This document shows, one piece after another, positions 55,372-64,000 of a DNA stretch of 64,000 bases. Location of the stretch: contig CM072526.1 in NCBI GenBank assembly GCA_036898135.1, positions 52,598,278-52,662,277 of the forward strand. The letters are read 5' to 3'. The position numbers and the translations under genes were made by a program. Positions within the stretch are counted from its first letter, which is position 1; every line of letters starts with the position of its first letter. Origin of the DNA: Oncomelania hupensis. Lineage: Eukaryota; Mollusca; Gastropoda; Littorinimorpha; Pomatiopsidae. The notes under the pieces are model-generated. The model had not been told where the DNA came from, ran no database searches, and was given only the letters and a program-made list of their open reading frames with translations.

Positions 55372-55690
55372 CCCCCGTGTGAGAGCGGGGGTTTCAGTAT
55401 AAATAGTATCCCCACTTTCTGGAAATTTAGTGCTTTAAATTCCCACTGTCGCTGTCTTTCTCCTTTGTTCTTTCTCATTCTTACTCTGTTCTATCAATCT
55501 ACTATACTATCTTCTTCTTCGCTAGACCGGTCACCTACCCTTTTTCTTAAAAACTCGTCCGGGACAAAACTCTTCATTTGTGTGTCAGGTCTGCTGGATC
55601 AGCTTGGGAACATTGGATGCTTTCTGCCAGGTCAGGTAGTCACTGGGGCTTCCTATGATGTTATTATTTGGCAATGTAGCCATTTTATTT
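55372..55690 (+). mobile_element. Retroposon family A, copy 7 (5' part)
   Basis: It starts 'cccccgtgtgagagcggggg', then TATAAATA (55398-55405) and 'gtatccccactttctgg', and runs through 'tcagcttgggaac' to about 55690, where it stops without the 3' end. It abuts the RTE-like LINE, so insertion into or recombination with that LINE is likely. Confidence 0.75.
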
Positions 55691-56019
55691 TCCAAAATAA
55701 AAAAGTACACACACACACTTTGAAACTAAATCCAGAAATGTCATACCCTGTGCTGGTTAGGCGTGTGTCTGTTTAACAGACCCTGAACTATGATCTAAGC
55801 CTGTGAAACTTGAAACACAATACTTCCTTTGTTAAGGAAAAAGAGGGAGCTCATGTTGACAATTACGCATACTGACAATTACTCTTAGTTTCCAACACAC
55901 TGACGACGACACCTACTCTCAACAACCTGACACCTACCATTAGCATACAGAACCAATCTATTTGAAAAACTGTTATCAATAACTTGAGGGAGGCACTTCA
56001 AACTGACACCTATTCTCAA
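55691..56019. other. No feature recognised
   Basis: 'ctgacacctac' and 'actgacaatta' recur loosely at 55870-56010; nothing firmer. Confidence 0.35.
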
Positions 56020-56100
56020 AATGCATCACTTTAGTTAGTTAGTTAAAATAGATTAACGTCCCCGGACACATAAGCGTATAGGGGACGACTAATGCATCAC
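56020..56100 (-). mobile_element. Ultrashort hairpin retroposon B3 with 10-bp TSD
   Basis: The 61-bp insertion 56030-56090 lies between perfect repeats 'aatgcatcac' (56020-56029 and 56091-56100). On the minus strand it consists of 'agtc', the hairpin GTCCCC...GGGGAC with an inner ACGC/GTGT pairing around TTAT, then 'gttaatctattttaac' and (taac)n. It is the cleanest of the three B copies. Confidence 0.85.
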
Positions 56101-57239
56101 GAAAAAATGAACACTTTTATATACTGTAAACGGAAGACACCTATTCTTAACACACCGTCATAGGTCAGGACATCTCACAAACATATGGCGTGTCAAGGCC
56201 AAACGCGATCTATAGATAGGTGCAAAGATCAAAAGCAGGGCTACGTCATTACACAGCTTGAGGTAAATGACATCAACACTAAAATCCTGTTTCCTAGCTT
56301 CATCAAGCATCAGGGTGCAACATGTGTTCGCGTGTGGCGTAGAAGTCATCTCCACACAAACCTACACAAGGTTGAGACTGTAAATGAGAAAACAATTATT
56401 ATTACGCTCACAATAGTTTGTGTTTAACTTCGGATGCTGATACTTGTTAAACTGATGGTAGGAGAGCATTGACTTGGTGATGTTAAGAGTTTGATTGGAT
56501 TATATGTAGAAGTATGTCTTTTCAAAGGTGAAGATCTGAAAAAAATTGTTTGTCTCCGACCACTAAATATTACCTATCAGCTGTACAACAAACCCAGTTA
56601 TGATAAGAAAGATGTATATCTTAATCTTTACCTCATTCTTGTTCCAGATTAGAATGGGAAATATTTGCACTCACAACTATGCTTACATCTTGCAGTACTT
56701 TAGGTGAACTTGTCTATAGATAAAAGCTGAGGTAACTAATTCATAACCCGGAAAACCCGCAATACCAACACAGCTGATCGGCTAGAAAACCCCAAAACAA
56801 CAATGATTATTGTGATAAGAACACCTGCTGTGCTACAGTACTGTTCAACGCGCGTACAAGTCCTTAGGAAGACGGGCTTAACTGGGACATCTGATTTTAA
56901 CAGAAGTACAAGAACCACAACAAAGAAAAAAAAAAGCAACAAAAACTGCTCTTGGTGTACTATTACTATTATTACTGCATGTTATAATAATATAGGACAA
57001 GGTAACGAGGACTAGCGTAAGCTTGGTTAATGGGAAACAGCGTGTCAAATAATCAAACTAATAAGGGGACACAGTCTAGAGAGAGCAGCTTGCGATTCCG
57101 CCACATTTATCAACATTTATGTACATTTCGTTAACCTTGCCATGAGCATTGGTGGAATCATTGATTGTTACTGACAGTAATTCTGTACTTAACAACTGAA
57201 GTACATAACATCCAACATCACACGATCCTTACAATAGCA
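56101..57239. other. No feature recognised
   Basis: Short frames only. Confidence 0.4.
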
Positions 57240-57263
57240 AAAAAAAAAAAAAAAAAAAAAAAA
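57240..57263. repeat. poly-A run
   Basis: About 23 A. A second run of about 17 A lies at 57440-57456. Neither is clearly linked to a retroposon body. Confidence 0.8.
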
Positions 57264-58345
57264 GCGCGCACCATACATGTCCGACTGTTTTGAAGTGATA
57301 CTAATCATCATGTGCAACGTTATACGCCTTTAAGTGATTTACAATAAAAACCGAGTTCTTTAACACGAATATTCTCGTGTTTTAATCCTTCTCTTCCTTG
57401 GGCTATTAACACTCTGAATAATGAAACAGAATACAACTCAAAAAAAAAAAAAAAAAATTACGTATTTCGGCTTATAACGGGGCTTCTCCACTTAACTGTA
57501 CACTTAAGGTAATTGCTCTAAACAATCACATCTGTGTCGGTTCACGCGCAGTTCAGCTGACTCGCGCACTCGTCTCTTCAATAAATTTACCACTAATAAC
57601 ATTAGTTCGCCGATATCTATATTAATAGAAGATTACATCTATATTAATCGCAGTGATAAAGGACTATCATAAACACAGAAACATATACAATCACAGACAT
57701 GCAAAAACGGTTATGATGCTAAACAAACACTAACTCGTCGCTTCGTTTCATTAACAACTATACCTCCAGTTACATTAGTCTAAAAGTCCACTAAAAACTA
57801 ATAGTTGTGTCACTCCCGTAAAAGATCATTATTGAAATTCACACACATCCACAATCATCACACGCTTGTCATATTTGCACATGTCAAAAGTAGCACAGAG
57901 ACAGTTCCATTTCAAAGGTACACACAGAAGTTCTAGTGCGACTGATGACAACAACACCAGCAACGGCAGTGACCACGACGCTGCCGCGCTGTAGCAGTGC
58001 TACTATTAGCGCACTGTGGTCTTTCTATAGACATTTGTGGAGTTCAGTTACGTTGAACGCACCCCAGTGGAGCTTTGAAGGAGTGAGCGACTCAAAGATT
58101 TGGCTCTGGGCATTGAAAAGCGTGACTCAGTGGGCTCAAACAATAGAACTGTGCTGAGTATGACCATAGAGGTTGTATACTATATAGGCTCTTTGGTATG
58201 ACACAGTAGCCGAGTACATGCTGCATTGTGCAGTATTGGGAGTGCCAGTATGAACGAAGGCTTGATGCAATGTTTTGGACTACTCGTATTGTTCAGGTCT
58301 CACTTCAACGATGGAATAGTACAGCGTAGGAACGATTAACTGAAG
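57264..58345. other. No feature recognised
   Basis: A 73-codon frame at 57936-58157 has no recognisable domain. Confidence 0.35.
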
Positions 58346-58571
58346 CTAGCTGCTCTTGTGTGTGTGTTTGTAGATTATAGTCACACGACACTTTCGCATA
58401 TAGGTGACTACTGGACTGATTTATACTGACACCAGCGTGCCAGTTGTTGGTAAAGGGGAAAATAATATGATCACACGTTGACCAATCCGGGATTCGAACC
58501 AGCGACCTTTCGGTTACTAGCAAGACGCTCTTACCAACTGAGCTACCCGGCCCCTGTCTAGCTGCTCTTGT
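58346..58571 (-). mobile_element. tRNA-derived SINE, family S1, copy 2, with 14-bp TSD
   Basis: The element (58360-58557, minus strand) is flanked by perfect 14-bp repeats 'ctagctgctcttgt' (58346-58359 and 58558-58571). Head at 58554 downward: A box 'tagctcagttgg' (58534-58545), B box 'ggttcgaatcc' (58490-58500), anticodon loop CTAGTAA. The body is nearly identical to copy 1 at 27632, differing by only a few bases (for example 'ggcccgctgg'/'ggcacgctgg'). The tail is (AC)n instead of (AAC)n. The long perfect TSD marks a recent insertion. Confidence 0.95.
58490..58545 (-). promoter_or_regulatory. Internal Pol III promoter of S1 copy 2
   Basis: A box 58534-58545 and B box 58490-58500, both consensus and with tRNA-like spacing. 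Potential activity is inferred. Confidence 0.75.
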
Positions 58572-59604
58572 ATGTATCAGTTTATAGTCCCCTCTCTTCC
58601 CGATAAGGATTTTCAGAGAGGAGACTTATAAAATTATAAAAAAAATCAAGCTGCTCTTGTTCAGTCCTCTGTATGTATAGTCAACCGATACAACCCTACT
58701 GAGTAACACAAGTAATTAGGGGAAAGCTTCATTTTCCAACAACTGCTAAGCTCGCTTAAATAGTCTAAGGAGGATGGAAGTACAAGTACGTACCTTAACT
58801 CACGGAGAGTCTAAAAAGAAACACAGTGTTGTTTTTGTCTACTATATGTTCAGATCAACTGCAGCAAGGCAGAGATGTCGTTTTCGTCGGCAAATCGGCC
58901 ATTCACCGATAAAATTCCAAAATGTCCGAAAGAGTCATGTTCTAATCGGCCCGCTGTCCTAAGGTTTTACGCCTCAATCGGCCACCCTTTGTCCGTTTTT
59001 TGTTTGCTTGTCTCATGCCTGTTTCGTTATTGCTTCTGGCCATATTAATTTCCTATCGGATAAATAAAGGTGTTAAGAGTTATGTCGAACATCGCGTATC
59101 GGAAGCGCCAAGCAGTCGACACATGCATCAGCAGAGATAGTTAGAGTAACTCCCCTTGTTGCAAACGGCGTGCTTCCGGCAATAACACTTTTCGTTTTCG
59201 AAATGCCGCCGAAAAAGAAACCGAAACTTATCAGTGGCCAGCGCTTCCTCTGGTTTGGTGTTGGAAAGAAGTCGAAATGATGGCCGAAAGATTGTCAAAA
59301 TGTCCTAAAGGTTTGTAACTGAATCTGCCAAATGGCCTATGCTGAAAATTTCTAGCAACATCACTGGCAAGGTATAAATAACATCGTCGGAGAGCTGAAC
59401 GGCAGAGTTACAGGGGTAGTCTAAATACTGCGGATAACTTTAGGGGAATGGCATTACAGGGCCTAACATACAGGGAGTGTCTGAGCGGCAAAACAGTAAG
59501 TCAACAATTTGTCAATTTGCGTTATCACTAACCTACGATGAAGTTGCACACTGATGTGTCACGACTGAAAGGCTTAGTTGGAATATCAATCTCACCGCAA
59601 TGGG
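58572..59604. other. No gene recognised
   Basis: 'agctgctcttgt' occurs a third time at 58649-58660, close to the S1 target site. Nothing else supported. Confidence 0.4.
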
Positions 59605-59960
59605 AACTTGCATGTGCGCACTGTAGGGCTTGTACACTAGGGTCGGTACTACGGCAACTTGCATGTGCGCACTGTAGGGCGAGTACACTAGGGTCGGTAC
59701 TACGGCAACTTGCATGTGCGCACTGTAGGGCTTGTACACTAGGGTCGGTACTACGGCAACTTGCATGTGCGCACTGTAGGGCTTGTACACTAGGGTCGGT
59801 ACTACAGTAACTTGTATGTGCGCGCTGTAGGGCTTGTACACTAGGGTCGGTACTACGGTAACTTGCATGTGCGCGCTGTAGGGCTTGTACACTAGGGTCG
59901 GTACTACGGCAACTTGCATGTGCGCACTATAGGGCTTGTACACTAGGGTCGGTACTACGG
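59605..59960. repeat. 51-bp minisatellite, 7 units
   Basis: The unit is 'aacttgcatgtgcgcactgt' plus 'agggcttgtacactagggtc' plus 'ggtactacggc', period 51 bp. As 51 is divisible by three, frames with 17-residue repeats open on both strands. These are artefacts. Confidence 0.95.
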
Positions 59961-61440
59961 GAAGAGAAGGGAGCGGGGATGCGGGGTGAGGCCGAGGGAG
60001 AGAGGAAGGATACTTTATGTCTCGCATTGTCAAACTTTTCTTTTTACCTTTACGCCAAGCAAGCAATCTCAAACCACAATGCTTGTCAATGTCAGACGAC
60101 GCGACTTAAACCATACTTGTCTCCTGAACCATTCAAATTTGTAAAAACCTTCTTTGAATGGCCGGCAGGGGTGCGAAGCGCGGAGGCAGTCAACACAGGG
60201 TCAACGCAACAGCGAACAAAACGGCGTTGTACAAAAGATTGAATGGAGTCCTAGGTCCTTTGTTTTGTCACTGTTACGTCAGACGGTAACAACATAGGAC
60301 GGTTTAGTAATCCACATTACTGAGGTGAAATCTCTCCAATAAGTGTGTAAGCAGCTTAACAAGGCATTAGGTTCCCCGAAAACGTCACCCCGCCAGTCTA
60401 GCACAACGGTCATCGAGCGTCAGTCAATACCACAGACACAAATCTGTTCCATTTCCACAGCCAACGCGCTAAAACGTGTTAGTCACGCTCTGCCAATATA
60501 AAACTGAGTGTGCCGACACAGGTCTTCTAATGTAAATAAAGCCATGAGCAGACGATCTTTACAACGCGCAAACGCAACGTTTAGCTTCAAATATCAGGCA
60601 GAAAAACAATGTATGAATGCATAAGGAAACAGTCATCCTTTAGCCCGAGTTAAGACTTTTTTTCTCTGACCATTGTAATATTGACGCACTTTAAACAATA
60701 GAGCTAACCAAAAGACAACTGGAGGCAGATTTACTAAGCGTATTTGTAAAACAGCTAGGATTAAAGCAGACACAGTAAACATTTCACAGCCATCAGACCA
60801 AATCAACAAGAGGGGGGCCAAACTGTCTGCTACCAATCGAAAAAATGGACAGAAAAAAAACAACAACAAAAAAACCCGTACAGTCGATAATTTAAAACCC
60901 TTTAATATTAAAATAACGACGACAGTGAACGCAAATAAGTCCCCAGGATCAGCACAAGCCATAAGACCGCAATAATTATCCAATATTGGCGCTTGGCATG
61001 CTAGAACTCATGAAAGCAGCAGTAAAAAAAACTATATAGATTGAATCAGTCAGCAATCATTCACCGAGCATGGGTGAAACTTCGATCCGCCCTCCTGCTG
61101 CCATATTTCCATAGAAAATAACCGATGCGTGACAAATTTCAACAGAACAGAAGGTCGTGCAGGGCAGCAGGCGATGCCAGTCCACCCCAACCTCGTACTC
61201 CCACCCCACCCACACGCTCTCACACTTAACCCTCCTCCCTTCACTCTCAACCTATCCCACCGTCAACCGCATCCCGCGTTTTACATTGTTTAAAACTGGA
61301 AAACAAGATTATACTGACAGCACGCCAAGCGGCTTCTGTTGTAGCACAGAAAATCTAATTCATCTCATTGGCTTAACATCGTATTCCACCCAACCGCCAA
61401 AGCGCACCTTTTGGATAACACAAATGTTGCTGAGTCAGGT
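59961..61440. other. No feature recognised
   Basis: Frames up to 129 codons end in the CA repeat and show no domain. Confidence 0.4.
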
Positions 61441-61447
61441 CTGCTGC

Positions 61448-61452
61448 ACACA

Positions 61453-61524
<72 letters not shown>
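61448..61524. repeat. (CA)n microsatellite
   Basis: About 37 CA dinucleotides. Confidence 0.95.
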
Positions 61525-61528
<4 letters not shown>

Positions 61529-62040
61529 CAACCCAACAACACATAATCCCTCTACATTCAGTTTCGCCGACTAACTTTAGACCTTAGAGGTATGATGCCT
61601 GGAGCTATCGTTAACAACAACCCTAGAGAAAACAGCTTTGTAAGCGAGGGCTTTCTGTGTCCTATAGGTTTCAATCCCACACCTTAACAGTGTATGCACT
61701 ACAGGGTTCAGTCATGTTAAACCCTGCAAACTAAAGGAGATCTTAAGTATCTTAAAAATATATATTAACAAATGCACTTTGGTACCCACACGCACAGACA
61801 GCGTTTACCATACATGTATACATAGAGTTTCTGCCTACCTATGCCTACCAGAACAATGTCGATACTGTGAAGGTTGCAATACGCAGAGCATTTGACAAAA
61901 GTGTCTGCTGGTAATACGGAATATTTATTTACATTACAATGCGGAGTGTGGTTCACGTCACTGAAATAGCGAGACTGAATATATGAATAATATTGAAACG
62001 CAATACGCTGAGTATTAACGTCACGCCTGTTATCGATTAA
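61525..62040. other. No feature recognised
   Basis: Nothing supported. Confidence 0.4.
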
Positions 62041-62103
<63 letters not shown>

Positions 62104-62130
62104 ATGTGATCTTGTATAGCGCCGTCTCCA
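62041..62130. repeat. (GAT)n with adjoining 'gtatagcgccgtc' segment
   Basis: About 20 GAT triplets followed by 'tgatcttgtatagcgccgtc', another case of an 'atagcgc' retroposon-end motif beside a trinucleotide run. Confidence 0.8.
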
Positions 62131-63735
62131 CGTCAGCAGACATGCTCGATGCGTAAGCAGGGGAAAAAAAGAAGAATGAAACCGTTTGCATATTCGATCG
62201 CGTGGCTGCAGACAATTCAAGCACAAGATTCAAAAGAAACGACCACCACCAACAACCCTTGTATATCTCGTTTGATCAAAGTACAGTATATGGTCAAATT
62301 TCAATTACATGAATCCATTTACAGGGCTGAGGAAATAAATCAAGTAGAAAAACTGGTCTGACAATCCATAATTGACGTTCCGCTGCACTAGTAGTAATCT
62401 TGGGTGAAAATGCCAGCAATAATGGATCGAATGGCGACGACTTCGGACTACACTGCAAAGCACTATTTGCAATGACCGGCGTAAAATACAAATAAATAAA
62501 TCTTATAAAGAACTTGCTGGAAACTATGTTAATACATAATTCACAAACGTTTGAACCTTGGTGGAAAAGTCACACACAGTCCATAGCAAAGTTGCAACCT
62601 TTGGTATGTACAGTTTCAAGTGTTGACACAATTATGATAAATAATGCTCTTCGCTCATTTTCATCCCTGACTGCAAAAGTGATAATGTCCTGGCCGATGG
62701 TCAAGGATTGTAAACCCAGTGTGGCGAGTAGATGACCACTACAGGTACTGATGTCTTTCATCCTGCTGGAAAGGTGATGCGTAGTCGATGGAAAGGTGAT
62801 ACTTAGTCGACGGCGGAGTGGCAAATTTGGGAAGTAATGATGATAAGGAACGCTATTTCCCAGATTTCATCCATTGGTACAAGGTGCTGCCACTGTCGAT
62901 GCCAAAAAGTTGAAAATGCAGTGCGGTTCGGTGAAAAAAAAAATTGCTGCACCTTCTCCACAGTCGATTAGAAGACAATTATCAGCTAACGTCTCCCAAC
63001 TTCTTGCGCCCCTGTCAAAGCCATATGTCAATACTCAGCAGTTGTACAGAGTATCCTGAGACTAAGAGTTTAACCGTCAACGTTTTTTGTGATTGGTCGT
63101 ACGTGTCCTCCTTCTGTGTCTATGGTGGTGTTCGAGAGTCCACCTGGAATATTTCTACGTTAGGTGTTGTCACATCATGAGATACTCTGAATGCCTATGA
63201 AGTTCTGATAGCTAACCTGTTAACCGAAACATCGACGATTATGCCTTTAATTTGTGAAACTCGGGCCGATAGTGGCGCCAGACTGTTGAGCCAGCGTTAC
63301 ATTCACTCCCACTCCATGGCGTATTAGACGTCTATTTGTGATATAAAGAACCAAACACACATCTTATCGTTCCAGACCATTAGCAGGGCCAATAACAAAA
63401 GCGGGGGTTTATTGGTTTCGCCACCTCACAAGTGCCCTCCATCTTGTGGCAGATAATGGCTAGCACTTGATGCATTGTGCTTGTTGGTCTATCGATTATT
63501 GGTCAACACCACTTTTGTCAGGCAGATTTTATCGATGCCAGACCTGACCCGGTCTTCTGGCATCGGGATGACTTACGTCATCAAGCCGATTTGTGGCCTG
63601 ATCATGGAGTAGCTCGCCGCAATGCTGCACTGCACTGCTTGAACCAATACTTCGTCCCTTCCTCCCCCCTCCCCTCCCATCCCGCCCCTGTCCCCTCTCC
63701 CTTTCCACTGTGTGTGAAACAGTCGCTTTTCCCCT
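62131..63735. other. No gene supported
   Basis: Frames of 60-85 codons at 62570-62824 and 62874-63180 have ordinary composition but no motif I can name. Confidence 0.35.
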
Positions 63736-63737
<2 letters not shown>

Positions 63738-63781
<44 letters not shown>

Positions 63782-63863
63782 GAAGAAGAAGAAGAAGAAA
63801 AAGAAGAAGAAGAAGAAGAAGAAGAAGAAGAAGAAGAAGAAGAAGAAGAAGAAGAAGAAGAAT
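63738..63863. repeat. Compound microsatellite (AAT)n then (AAG)n
   Basis: About 14 AAT triplets pass directly into about 27 AAG triplets on the plus strand. Confidence 0.95.
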
Positions 63864-64000
63864 AAAGAGTTACACTTGATGTTTTTACACAGGGAAGACA
63901 GTGACATTACAAAGACAAGTTGCAGCAATGTTAGTGGGAACTTGTGACCACGGAAGTTAGAAAAGGAATCCACAACTCAGTGTATGAACGCCGATTTTCT
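63864..64000. other. No feature recognised
   Basis: Window end; nothing supported. Confidence 0.4.

Noticed and set aside
59533..60072. 179-codon frame with 17-residue repeats
   Set aside because: Product of the 51-bp minisatellite; both strands open; no domain.

Overview
The window reads as intergenic or intronic DNA of a metazoan. The many tRNA-derived SINEs with a 'tatatagcgc' 3' domain, an I-clade-like LINE, RTE-like LINE fragments, a Tc1/mariner-type MITE and very dense microsatellites fit a marine invertebrate, most likely a mollusc. That placement is inference from repeat style; no host gene here allows a firm assignment. I find no convincing intact host protein-coding gene, no rRNA and no intact stand-alone tRNA gene. 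Most longer open frames lie on tandem repeats whose unit is a multiple of three, or on transposon remnants, and many lack an ATG.

Layout. 0-5.4 kb: a 37-bp minisatellite (351-1090), microsatellites, a degenerate tRNA-type SINE (S2, about 3640-3875) and a longer tRNA-headed SINE (S3, 4848-5320). 5.5-13.3 kb: a 58-bp hairpin retroposon with target-site duplication (5550-5607), a full copy of a roughly 600-700-bp retroposon family ('family A', 6144-6832), an 88-bp minisatellite, a 1.6-kb 34-bp minisatellite and a 219-bp (CT)n tract. 16.9-19.3 kb: a 33-bp AT-rich array, then S2, whose tRNA-like head has been amplified into about 39 units of 37 bp, one block inverted. 21.4-28.7 kb: two more family A copies, a young SINE (S1, 27618-27836) and an RTE-like LINE 3' end. 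31-33.7 kb: a 43-bp minisatellite seeded in an S3 SINE, and a tandem duplication in front of an LTR-like TATA/AATAAA segment.

38.7-41.6 kb, minus strand: a decayed I-clade-like LINE with ORF1 zinc knuckles, an AP endonuclease and RNase H. Its reverse transcriptase is missing and a 375-bp mariner-type MITE sits inside it. 41.7-43.7 kb: a 110-bp palindrome, a 48-bp hairpin retroposon and a 1.25-kb minisatellite that changes from 42-bp to 45-bp units. 44-51 kb: large (GAA)n, (CAT)n and (GA)n tracts, a cluster of three family A copies, another RTE-like LINE end and a possible decayed RING-finger segment. 52.7-64 kb: a tryptophan-rich orphan frame, two more hairpin retroposons, a broken RTE-like reverse transcriptase split by a TSD-flanked insertion, a second S1 SINE with a 14-bp TSD, and a 51-bp minisatellite.

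The parts are linked by retroposition rather than by shared cellular function: SINEs and family A need LINE machinery supplied in trans, and several minisatellites start inside retroposon bodies. The most unusual signal is a set of five TSD-flanked insertions only 42-61 bp long. Each consists of a small GTCC...GGAC hairpin, a short A/T-rich stretch and a microsatellite tail.
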